From contig JAQFVV010006311.1 in NCBI GenBank assembly GCA_028023455.1, positions 2,218,147-2,282,146 of the forward strand: a stretch of 64,000 nucleotides of DNA. The letters are read 5' to 3'. Both the position numbers and the translations under genes were made by a program. The notes below the pieces were generated by a model that was not told the origin of the DNA, searched no databases, and was given only the letters and a program-made list of their open reading frames with translations. Below, one piece after another: positions 54,070 through 64,000 of the stretch. This DNA is from Epiperipatus broadwayi (taxonomy: Eukaryota > Onychophora > Udeonychophora > Euonychophora > Peripatidae). Positions within the stretch are counted from its first letter, which is position 1. Each line of letters begins with the position of its first letter.

Positions 54070-55570
54070 ATTTTGTGTGCTTACTTTCAAACATATATGA
54101 ATAGGGAATATTGAGAAAAATTTGAATTTTCACAATATATTTTTAATTAAAATATGTAAAGAATGTGGAGCATTATCTCCTTGATGAATTAGGGATTATT
54201 TCATTATAAGAAAAAAAAGATGAGTAGCTTAAATACATATGAATAATTCTGTTTGAAATATGGATAAAAACCAACTAAAATATAAATTATATCAAATTAA
54301 ACCCTTATAAAGTTGGACAGTCTTTAAATAGCCTATTTCCAGGACAAGTCCTCTTCAAAAGGCAGCACCATATACCAGATGGTAAAAAGTTTTGTCATGG
54401 TTTTCTATCCTTGTTTTCATTTCAACTAGGAATAGCTAGATACCCATTTGCTGGTCAGTTTTGAATGGCTAGTTGAATGATTTATTTTTCTAGTTACTAA
54501 AAAGAAATCTTGTTTGAAATTTGAAAAAAAAAAAAATTAATTTTTATCTGGCCTTAATTTAAGCTTAGATCATGGATATGGAAGTTTACAATACAACCCA
54601 ATGTCTCATTTGTGTGGATTATAAACAATTGAAAGAATTGGTAAATTATATAATTAAAAAAATACTTAAGATAATGAAAATAAGTAATTTGATATGTACT
54701 AACTTTCTGAATTTATATCAAATTTAATTTCAATCAAGAAAATAAAAACTAATAATTATGAAAAAGAAGTGGACTTGGAATTTTAAGACAATATGGAATT
54801 TTAAAGCAAGGAATGAATTGGAAGGATTATAATTAATTTCCTTTCAAATTCTAATTGTGGTATTTTAAAATGTTTTATAAAATATTTATTGAAAGGTATG
54901 GCTTCTTACCACTTGAAATAAATATTCTGGTTGTTTAAGTATTTGTTAGAGATCATTGGTTTGAACAAAAATATGCAATTTTTATTTAATTAGATCTCAT
55001 TGATCTAGCCTTTATCATGAAATTCACATGATCGAACAATTGTAGAACTTCTACTTTCTTTCAACGTGAGAGAGATGGTAGAAGTTATGAAATATATCAA
55101 TCTTGCAACACTGCTATAATTAGCAGTAGTTATAAGTACTATATTGTATATAACTTTTAATTAGATCCTTTATAGGTTTAACCAAAGTCATATTGAATAC
55201 TAAACTAAAAAAAACTTAGTCATAAATAATATGTTGTTTTTTTTAACTGTAAAGGCTATCATTGATAAATAATTTCTATATTTTATAACAAATATCTACC
55301 GTTTTTTAGAAATAACATTCTTTTTTTTAATTGCGACTGAAAATAAACTTTTTTTAATTTTAACATATAATATGTAAATTACATTTAAAAATATGTGTAT
55401 ATTAAGATAAATTTAGTATGCAAATTTATATTATTTAGCAAACTTGTCTACAAAAATTATTTTCAGTGTTTAAATGCTTATTTATCATTCTTTATTACCT
55501 TAGAAATTTAACTGTAGAGACTAAATTTAATAGTGTTCAGATATATCTTTAATACATATATACATAGTAT
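54070..55570. other. Intergenic, nothing recognised
   Basis: 1.5 kb of AT-rich DNA downstream of UQCC1 with no open frame, repeat or relic I can support. Confidence 0.6.
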
Positions 55571-55970
55571 ATGATGAAGTTAAAACAGTTATTTGTAATA
55601 TTAAAGATAGAAAAGCTGCAGGTCCTGATAGGACACTAAGGAAAGTTAAAATATGGTGAAGGTATGTTGGCTTCAAAACTATTATAATGTTTTAGGAATA
55701 TGAAGTCCCATGAAATTGTGCCACTTGATTTTAAGGATGTTTCTATTGTTCCATTTTATAAAGTAAAGGAGGAAACAGAAAAAACTGCAATAATTACCAA
55801 TGAATATTGTTATTCACTATTTCGCTGCAAATTATTTGCAAGCATTTTATTGAATATATTGCTTCCAATCATAGGTGAGTAATTATCAAGAACCCAATAA
55901 TGTTTTAGAGAATCAAGACGCATAGATATGGATTAGGTTTCCTGGTAAATACAAGAAAAGTGTTAAATCG
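55571..55970 (+). pseudogene. LINE reverse transcriptase fragment
   Basis: Frame pieces read IKDRKAAGPDRTL, then SHEIVPLDFKDVSIVPFYKV, CKLFASILLNILLPIIGE, and with stops LSRTQ-CFRESRRIDMD and IQEKC. This is the N-terminal RT region of CR1/Jockey-like LINEs (KxGKAxGPDGI, VPxDWKDxxIVPIYKKG, QCGFRxxRGTxDM, LQEKCREQ). Several stops and a frameshift are present. It covers a different RT segment from the element at 48955-50682, so relatedness to that family cannot be judged. Confidence 0.75.
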
Positions 55971-56059
55971 TTTGACTCATTTTTTAAAAAAATTATGACA
56001 AAATTTGAATAATAGCTTATTGTGAAGGGAAGTATTATAATAATGGTAGACAATCACCC

Positions 56060-56406
56060 ATATAAATAAAATATTGGTATTAGTCAAGATGAATCAGAAG
56101 ATAAAAGGACACTTGCAATTTGAGTTTATTAATTAAATAATTACAAGGACACAAACAGATAAAGCAATAAGTTCTAAAAGAAACATGGATTAAATAAAGA
56201 ATGTAGAAGAAAACCAGACTCAGATCAATGTAGAAATAAAGGAGAATTGCAGGGAAATCAAAATAAATAATAGATCCAGATAACATTTAGCAGAAATGCA
56301 AGTAGCAACGGTAACCAAAATGCAAGAATTGGAGAGAGATAAATAAATCAATAGATACCATAGTACAAGAATTGGAAAATAAGATGAATAGATCAACAAT
56401 ATAGAA
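56060..56406 (+). pseudogene. Purine-rich decayed coding-like segment (left of hAT)
   Basis: The plus strand is A/G-rich with runs such as ATGCAAGAATTGGAGAGAGA and AGAATTGGAAAATAAGATGAA that translate to charged, coiled-coil-like residues with many stops. It resembles a decayed retroelement ORF1. A similar composition resumes after the hAT insertion (57060-57600), suggesting one unit split by it. Confidence 0.3.
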
Positions 56407-57050
56407 CAGGAATCTGGAACTGACAGCTCCAGAGCCACATACAGCTCTTTGGTGGAAAAAATGTGACTTATTTTGGATAAAATATATATATATGGTATAT
56501 ATTAATTTTATTATAATTTAATATAATTAATACAAATGTGTATAAATTATTGTGAAGATTGCAAGTGGTTTAAATTTAAAATAGTGTACTGCGTGTTGTT
56601 TTCAATGCATTATATGAAAAGTAAAACAGAAGCAGACTGACAGATTCAAGTCTAAAGGCTTTATTAATATTAAAATGCATGAAATATACTCCAAATTTGA
56701 ACAATTTGACTGAAAACATAATAATTCAAGTCACATTGATAAATTTAAATATTAACATTGTATCTTCATATTTATATAAATGATATTTTTCGCTGATAAA
56801 TTTTGACACAAATTTATTGTATTTACTAGAAATTTAGAAAAAAAAGTTATAATTAAAAGTAAAATTTACAGAAAATTTTTTTTGTTTCACCCACAAAAAT
56901 ATTCAAGCGTAAGAGTTGATTGGATAAAGTATATGCATACTTAAAGTTATTAAATTAAAAAATAATGAATGAAATTGATTTCAAGTTGCGGCTCCCAAAA
57001 TTTTATTTTTTTATGTTTTGGCTCTGATTCAAAAAGGTTCCCGACCCCTG
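56407..57050. mobile_element. Non-autonomous hAT element, 644 bp
   Basis: The right end, reverse-complemented, begins CAGGGGTCGGGAACCTTTTT and continues with GGGAGCCGCAACTTGAA. The left end begins CAGGAATCTGGAAC and has AGAGCCACATACAGCTCTTT. This is the classic end structure of hAT (Charlie/BuT-like) transposons. The flanks ATATAGAA (56399-56406) and ATATACAA (57051-57058) are an 8-bp target duplication with one mismatch. The interior has no transposase. The diverged left end indicates age. Confidence 0.88.
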
Positions 57051-57243
57051 ATATACAATAATACAAGATATCAAAATAGAACAGAAAAAACAAATGCATG
57101 AGGGTATTTGAAATTATTGAAGGAGAACTACAAGTGTTGACGTGTAATATGAACGAGAACTAAGTTAAATTACAAGATAGAAAATCATTAGATCAATGGA
57201 TGTTGCAACAAACACGTTAAAAATAGAAGGAATTGAAATCTGA

Positions 57244-57271
57244 CTAAACAAATAGCTTACTATTTGTTTAG
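57244..57271. repeat. Perfect 12-bp stem hairpin
   Basis: CTAAACAAATAG, loop CTTA, CTATTTGTTTAG. Its function is unknown; it is probably a chance or short palindrome. Confidence 0.8.
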
Positions 57272-57399
57272 CCCAAGGTTAAAAACGCAGATGTAGAAAA
57301 AACATATTAGAAGAACATATAGGTGCATTGTCCAAAGAATAGGAAATAGTGGAGCCAGATATAAGGCTTGAGATGGGATTTTGCCAAGATGTAATGAGA

Positions 57400-57475
57400 A
57401 TGGAAGAAAATAATAACCTTAGCAAGACATGGCAAAAAAAATGGAAGAAAATAACCTTAGCAAGACATGGCAAAA
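57400..57475 (+). repeat. Two-copy ~36-bp tandem repeat
   Basis: ATGGAAGAAAATAA (with TAA extra in the first copy), CCTTAGCAAGACATGGCAAA is repeated twice within purine-rich coding-like sequence. Confidence 0.8.
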
Positions 57476-58733
57476 AGTGACATGGGTATACATATAAATG
57501 ATGTACATATGAATTTGAACAATGGCTCCTTGTCCAAATTGAAAGAGTCTTCAAGGGGATACCAAGTGAAATTCCACAGGAATATCTGCTAGAACTTGCA
57601 GACTTATTTTCATTCTATAATATAACTGATAAAGAAAAAATTACAATTGCAAGTATTTATTAATGTATTGTGACCAAAGATGGGTGGAACTCCAGATACC
57701 AGCATCCACACATATTCTGACTATAAAGAGGCAAGCCTCCAAAGTTCCTGGGAGTGAGAAAAGGCAGGACAAATGGTTATAGCAGGTATCGCAAAATAAA
57801 TATAAGGTAGATTCAGGAAAAAGTACATTCCAGTTCTGTCTTAGACAAATAACTACACTGCTTTTTCTCTGTCAGATAGCTGCTCTATTTACATCATAAG
57901 GCATAACTTATTCTTTAATGTTCGATAGATTATATTGTTTATGAATATAAATGGAATTTAACTGATATATCACAATGATTAATGACTATCAAATCTATGG
58001 CTAAAGTGGAAGAATTGAAAGACTAAGCCATTAGTGAATCTATCTCCTGGTTGAATAGTTTATCTTTAAAAAAAAGTCTGACAGTTAAAATATAATTAAT
58101 ATCATGTCTCACATGTACAACATACTTAATGCATAGTTATATTGATATTGGAACTTTTAAGTATAATTTTTTTTAAGTTTGGAATCGATTTGCTTTTAAA
58201 TTTCTCATGTAAAGTTAATGCTGTATTTGCTTACATAATTTACTATTTATAATTTTTTTGAAATGTCAAATGGAATCTCATGCTATGCTAAAAATATCCA
58301 GGTTTTTTTTTTTTTTGTTTGTATTTATAAGATTATTTGTTTTTGTGATGGATGATCATTTACATTAAACCCTTACTTATTAGTTGCTTTGGAGTAATAT
58401 AGGTTTGGGTCATTGTGTAATAGTAATCAGGATTATAGGATATGAATCCTGTATGATTTTTTTCAGAAATATTTGAATGGGTATTATTTCTCAAATATCA
58501 TTAATTCATAATTTTTGATTTTAGATTTAAATGCACCATTCATTTTACTATAGGAACTGACAAAATTTTATTTATAAATCGATTCCTAATAGATAAAACC
58601 AAAAAGATGTAAAAAATGCCTTAAAATTTATGAACTACATATTTTAAGCTTGACTCGCAATCAAATTATCTCTTTTTTCTTCTTTTGCAATTTCAAATAT
58701 TATTTTTCCGGTACTAATCAGTAAACCAGTCCA

Positions 58734-58745
58734 GCCATCTGGTGG
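58734..58745 (-). promoter_or_regulatory. CTCF-like core motif
   Basis: On the minus strand CCACCAGATGGC fits the core consensus CCASYAGRKGGC exactly and extends to CCACCAGATGGCTGG. In the downstream duplicate the junction changes it to CCACCAGATAA, destroying the motif. Binding is not shown. Confidence 0.3.
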
Positions 58746-59168
58746 CATTGTTTCTTTGCTAAAAACACACGGCCCTACTATTTTTAATTAAATTATTTTT
58801 ACATTTTCTCCGTCATTTTTAAAAATATTTTTACATTTTCTCCGCCTTTTTATAAAATATTTGGACATTTGATATGACTTTTTTTACCAATATTTTGACA
58901 TTCTTGTAAATAATTTACGATACGAGATTTGATTCAAATATTAGTATATTTTATCTGGTGGCATTGTTTCTTTGCTAAAAACACACGGCCCTACTATTTT
59001 TAATTAAATTATTTTTACATTTTCTCCGTCATTTTTAAAAATATTTTTACATTTTCTCCGCCTTTTTATAAAATATTTGGACATTTGATATGACTTTTTT
59101 TACCAATATTTTGACATTCTTGTAAATAATTTACGATACAAGATTTGATTCAAATATTAGTATATTTT
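58737..59168. repeat. Two-copy 216-bp tandem duplication
   Basis: Units 58737-58952 and 58953-59168 are almost identical; the one difference I see is TACGATACGAG versus TACGATACAAG. Each unit itself holds two TTTTTACATTTTCTCCG motifs. The near-identity implies recent duplication or assembly collapse/expansion. Confidence 0.92.
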
Positions 59169-59199
59169 CGTTTTCAAAAATGGCAAAATTAAAAACATC

Positions 59200-59720
59200 G
59201 CATAATACAAATAAAGCCAAAACAAAAATCGCCGTATTTTAAAAACAAAAAAAACCAAAGTTGAAAAAGTCAAAAGTTTTGATCTTAGTTTAACTTTTTG
59301 GAGGGAAGATGGGGAGAAATAATTTCTTGTCACTGAGACAAAAGATAGAGACAAAAGTTATTTTTGGTTTGTTTTAATTTTTAAAAAAAGATTAATAAAA
59401 ATTAGTTTTAAAAAGAAAAGTTTTAGTATATCAGCGGTATACAAATAAAGCTGAAACAAAAATTGGCGTATAGTCAAAAAAAAAGTCGCTGTATTTTTAT
59501 TTTTAAAAAAAGATTAATAAAAATTGGTTTTAAAAAGAAAAGTTTTAGTTATATCAGTGGTATACAAATAAAGCTGAAACAAAAATCGGTGTATAGCCAA
59601 AAAAAAAAGTCACTGTATTTTTTAAAATTAAAAAAAAAAATCAAAGTTGAAAAAGTCAAAAGTTTTGATCTTATTTTAATGCTTTGGGAGGGGGGGGGAG
59701 TTTGACAAATTATTTGTTGT
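59200..59720. repeat. Compound tandem array, ~122-bp period
   Basis: The block TTAAAAAAAGATTAATAAAA, then TTTTAAAAAGAAAAGTTTTA, ATATCAGYGGTATACAAATA, AAGCTGAAACAAAAATYGGY, recurs with a 122-bp period (59381, 59503). Flanking partial units share AAAGTTGAAAAAGTCAAAAG plus TTTTGATCTTA (59257 and 59642). The G-run GGGAGGGGGGGGGAG follows at 59686-59700. Confidence 0.85.
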
Positions 59721-59984
59721 CACTGATCAAACCAAGTTTATGATTTCCAAAACTACATGCAACCTCAGACATTTTATTTGTCTCGTAATTTATGTGGCTA
59801 TTCGCGTGAGTTCTGGGGAAAGGTGCTTGGTCATGACCTTTTGCAATTTTTTCCACCTTCCAAAATTTATAGGGAAGCACGGCAATGGTCTTACAATTAT
59901 TAGTATCAAATACTACGTCGGGTAGGGGATAAGATCTTTAATTAGAATGTATATTACAACAGTTATGGCCACTCACATCATACG

Positions 59985-60215
59985 ATCACGATCTGTTCAG
60001 TGTGTTTGTATAGTGTTGTGAAGGTAGTGGGCCGTAATATTGGTGTACAACACCATATATGCCTGCAGCGGCTAATATGAACAGTACTGTTCTATAGGCT
60101 GTAAGTTTCTCTGCACAAAGCACAGAAATATTGGGCCGTGTAAATGGCATATTTCTGATTTTAGCAGAGAAACAACTCCAGATGGCTGGCCTGGCGGACC
60201 GATTAGTACCATTTT
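59985..60215. repeat. GC-richer inverted-repeat relic related to the 7.2- and 15.9-kb elements
   Basis: GGCTAATATGAACAGTACTG with TTCTATAGGC is two TACTGTT-type ends head to head (60071-60101). Next come GTTTCTCTGC / GCAGAGAAAC, a 10-bp stem (60106-60115 with 60162-60171), and CGGCCCAATATTTCTGTG in reverse orientation, which resembles ACGGCATATTTCTGTGTTTT at 7266. An open frame on the minus strand (60381-59986) crosses it but has no recognisable domain. Confidence 0.5.
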
Positions 60216-60399
60216 CTCTCATATTAGAGTGAATGGTCAATAACATTATGTGTAAATTGTCTTTAAAAATATACAATGCGATTAAAACGTCCATTAAATA
60301 TTTTTTGTCTTTTTTTTGTCTCCTGGAAATTTCTTTACCATAAATATGTATGTGCTTGTACACACACACACAATCGTTCAAATTTAATTAATGTGGGCT

Positions 60400-63300
60400 G
60401 CACTCTAGTTAGTAGTTGTAATTTATATATAGGCATTTCTTAAAGTTCATTAACAATTTTGATTTAATTAATTATTTTACATTCTTTTTTTAAATCTAAA
60501 ATAAATATTTTGAATATGCTCTAAAAAATTTGGCAAATACTTTTTAAAATCTTTCCATTTATGCCAATTAAAATATAAATTCTATTAACTTAATCATGTT
60601 TGTGAAAATTTTCTGAACAAATATTTAAAAATGAATTTAAATTGAAAACCTTAATTTTTTTATAGCTGAAGTAAAAAAAATAATTAATTTTTAAAAATGC
60701 AGAGTAATCACTGTTCTACAAATTAATAATAAAAATATGGAATAATTCTCAGTTTTAAAAATTACATTTTTTCCCCCTCAATATGTGTTTATGCAAATAT
60801 TCGAGCTGCATTTGTAATTCTGACAAGTCTTTATTGCTGGACTCTGCACTGAATTTGTTTATTATGACAATAAAAATTAGACTGTTACATATATGCATAT
60901 TGTTCAAAGAACTTCAAAAGAAGTTTCGTGAAACCATTATTATCTATCATGTGATTTATGCAGCCCATGATTAAATTTAAACACAATTATTAGTCTTTAA
61001 GAGTGTTATACTCCAGTTGTGATGTTGAACCCAAATAGAGACCTTAACTTTGGCTGAGTATTTATGAAAGATATCTTTAATTTTTGTTCTTTCATTAATT
61101 TGAGTCTACATTAATTCTAAAAAAAATCATTAATTCTTCACTACAATAAATATTAAGTTTTTGTTTTTTTTTAAGAGTTGTATATATTGACATATAAGAT
61201 ATTTGTAGTGATAGCTTTTCTAATATTTAAATATTAAAAATATTACAATTCATACATTAAACAAGTAATAAATTTAAATTTTTTTGAAAATGTAACTGCT
61301 TATTACAAAGAAAATGAAAAAGCATTCATAACTGAAATATGTAAATTGTAAATCATTATAGCATATTGTGATTTAAAGTTAATAATTATTACATATTAGT
61401 GATTGTATGAGTTCATCCAGTGAGTTCAGTAAAGTTTAAATGAGATAAAAATTTTATACTAAATTGTTAAAAAAAAATTAAATAAATTTTTGAGATCTTA
61501 AAATCAGACTGAAAATTATCTTAGTGATATTGATTAGATATGTTTATATCAATTAATATATATTAAAAAAAAATATGATTTCATAATAAGTAAAGATGAA
61601 ACTCTTTAAAATAAATAAATACACAGCAGAACATATTTTAATAATTGCACTTAAGATGCTAGGATATGATTAATGTATTGGTATCATTTTTACTTTTTTA
61701 ACTTCTGGATATGTTACAAGTAAAAGTCTTACATTTGGGCATAAAATATGTATATATATGAAAATTAAAGGTAAGGATATGGATTGGAAGAACTTATGGT
61801 CAAATATAAAAAGTCCAGGGTTGTATTTTTTTCTGAAAAAAAAAAATTGGAAAAAACTTTATGAAAAATTCACTTCATATATAATTAAATAAAAAAGAAA
61901 AATATATTTTAGTTATAAACAAATATTAAAATTAGTACTACATAATTAAGGTGTTTTTTTTTTTTTAAATGGACTGAGGAAAACATTAATCATACTAAAG
62001 AAAATAACTCCTGATAAACAAGACTGGAAACTTGATATACAGAAAAATCCATGTTTTATACATTATGCAGACTAAAAAATTTGAGATAATTCGTTCATAT
62101 TCTTTCTCTTTGGTGAGATACAATTATATTCATTTTTTCAAGAAATTAGAGATTGAGTTTGTTATATTGCCGAAGAGTGCATGAAACTGTAATGGCATGC
62201 AAAATCCAAGTTAGATAAGAAGAAAACTGGATATAATTATAATAAATCATTGCAGCTTTGTAATAATTACTTGGATAAAAAAAACCATTTAGCTAGAAAG
62301 TACTTTCTATTGCTGATTTTATTCTGGGAAAGATGAAAAAATTTTCTATGGAAATAATTTTCAACAAGATTTACTAAGTGCAGCCAGAGAGATAGTATCC
62401 AAGTTTCATGAAATGTAATTTCTCAACAATGAAAAGATGCTATGCCATATCTCTGAGTTAATGTTAGACAATAATCTGAAGATACTGTGAAGTCTAGTTT
62501 GTTCTGCTAATGCCATAATAAAAATTTGTGTTTGTTGCTCAAAAGTTGCCCTAGTTTGTTGAAGTGAAGAACAAGGAATTCAAAGAGACCTAAACTTGGG
62601 ATTAAGAAATTAAAGAATGGAATATAAGAAATATTAAAGAATTATTATAGCTTTAGAAAGATACCTATTTAGTAAGCTTATGAATTATTAAATCCACAAG
62701 AGGATTTTTTTTTTTGTGGTGGTGGTTGGGGCTAACTCATTTTTCCTTATATCCGAGATAACATGTCAGATCAGTGATTTATTTTTATTGTATCTGCATG
62801 TACATATAACCATAAGCAATTTTTTTTTAATTAAACTACTTTAATAAATTATTTGTTATTGTTATTTAAATCTAAATTTTAGTGTCCATGCCATTCTTAT
62901 TTAAATGTGTCGTGCATCTTTAATTAAATAGCGTATTTATGATACTGTGTACTTATTTACTAGGCTGGAAAATATGCTAGAGGGGAAAGGATTATAATAT
63001 GAAAGTAGTAGTTCACATATGTAATATTCTACAAAGTAAAATGGCACTCCAGAATCCATTTGCTATAAATGAAAATTACTAGATTAATGACTTATTGAAA
63101 TCTTCACATGGAATTATAAAATGATGATGATCAGAAAATATAACATGTTTCTTTTGGAATTATTATCTTTACAAAATGAAAATACATGGTTTGATCATAT
63201 TAATGGGACACTGAAATCAGGATCTGTATGGTTAATAAAATAATAACTTTCATGCTAATACATAAATGATGACTAAAGTGGCATATATATTGAACGGATT

Positions 63301-63770
63301 CTTTATCCACTTCAACAGTTCCATTGCGAAATTAACATTAATATTTATAAAGCTTTTAAAAGAAAACTACTTAAAAGTTTTGTATGTTTTTTTTTTATAT
63401 ATATTAAGAGTGCAATAACACATACTCATTTATATTTTAAAATTCTATGATTGTACTTTTTCAATAGATTTTAGTTTAAAATAATTTTCTTTGGAGACTT
63501 GCTTGTTTTTGTCATTACAGTAATTCAAAAGCAAGCAAAGTTGTAATCTATTTGAAAAAGTATTTTAATTTTAAAAATTTTTGCTTGCGATCAGGTTTCT
63601 TTTTATTTTGTTAATTTTAATCTATATTAAAAGCCGAGACTTATTTTTGCATTTCCTTTTTTTAAAATTAATTTTGAATAAGATAAGAGCCGTGGTCAGA
63701 TATTGTTTTTTAAAATTAAGGTTAAATGGGAAATAGAGATTTACCCTGGTTAAAATTCTAATTAAAGATT
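60400..63770. other. Intergenic, nothing recognised
   Basis: AT-rich DNA with homopolymer runs. I see no exon, repeat end or protein relic. Confidence 0.6.
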
Positions 63771-63779
63771 AAGTGGGAG

Positions 63780-64000
63780 ATAACACCACATAAATAGCCC
63801 CGGGTTTCGGACTGATGATTCTGCTTATTCTGCTTCTGATACCTATTCAGATTGCTGTGCTGCCTTATATTTTAAAGATTGCTGTGTCTATATCACCATT
63901 GCTGATATATTTTGTCTGCTAATAGGGAATTCTGCTGATATATTACTGATTATTATTTGCTAATTAGCGATGGTCCCTGCAGAATGCCAAAACTATATGC
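63780..64000 (+). other. GC-richer right edge, possible start of a repeat
   Basis: After CACCACATAAATAGCCCCGG (TATA-like followed by GC-rich sequence) comes a T/C/G-rich stretch with irregular reiterations of GATTGCTGTG and TTGCTGATATATT (63849-63945). This may be the promoter side of an LTR or a gene start running out of the window; it cannot be decided here. Confidence 0.25.

Noticed and set aside
59986-60381. 131-codon open frame on the minus strand as a gene
   Set aside because: No recognisable domain. It crosses inverted repeats shared with other elements in the window, so it is more likely an open run inside a repeat relic.
1-64000. CRISPR arrays, rRNA, tRNA genes or bacterial operons
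   Set aside because: None seen. The window is spliced eukaryotic DNA with transposable elements; the tandem repeats lack CRISPR-like spacing.

Overview
The window is very AT-rich (about a quarter G+C by eye) eukaryotic DNA from an animal. It holds two recognisable protein-coding genes in divergent orientation, introns of several to more than 12 kb, and many decayed transposable elements. The element mix is a Penelope-like element with GIY-YIG homology, a Ty3/gypsy relic, RTE/CR1/Jockey-like LINE fragments, a hAT non-autonomous element, a possible pogo/Tigger relic and many fold-back elements. That points to an invertebrate metazoan. I cannot settle the phylum; a mollusc or an AT-rich arthropod would both fit.

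From 1 to 52,520 almost everything lies inside one minus-strand gene, the homologue of WDR36/Utp21, a WD-repeat subunit of the small-subunit processome. Eight coding exons can be placed to the base: 52383-52520, 40552-40579, 28240-28340, 24664-24781, 24235-24419, 18349-18481, 5462-5637 and 220-340. They join in frame (1,000 nt, 333 complete codons) and the gene runs off the left edge. Exon 2 is a 28-nt microexon between introns of about 11.8 and 12.2 kb. The second gene, plus strand at 53301-54011, is an intact, apparently intronless homologue of UQCC1/Cbp3, a mitochondrial complex III assembly factor. About 780 bp separate the two start codons. This promoter-sized interval carries a perfect 139-bp direct duplication containing the start of WDR36 exon 1, and CACGTG E-boxes lie in and beside it.

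Region by region: introns 7 and 6 (341-18,348) hold nested fold-back elements, a 3.9-kb block of strong G-over-C asymmetry and a pogo-like relic split by a fold-back element. Intron 5 (18,482-24,234) holds a 250-bp fold-back next to a splice acceptor, a gypsy element with both LTRs but an internal deletion, and another large fold-back. Introns 3 and 2 hold a hairpin-forming repeat family, a GC-richer island that may be a solo LTR (33,420-35,005) and a 5'-truncated Penelope-like element whose RT is still open (35,675-37,095). Intron 1 holds a 1.6-2.2 kb tandem duplication interrupted by a LINE 3' end, and a longer copy of the same LINE family. Downstream of UQCC1 (54,012-64,000) I see no host gene, only a LINE fragment, a 644-bp hAT element with near-perfect 8-bp target duplications, a 216-bp tandem duplication and a compound tandem array.

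I found no complete new gene system. The most unusual observations are the duplicated WDR36 first-exon segment abutting UQCC1, the intronless UQCC1, the fold-back beside the exon 6 acceptor, and a small inverted-repeat family (ends resembling GRTACTGTTCTATTAGCC) present at three places, once with an 8-bp target duplication around a 65-bp element.
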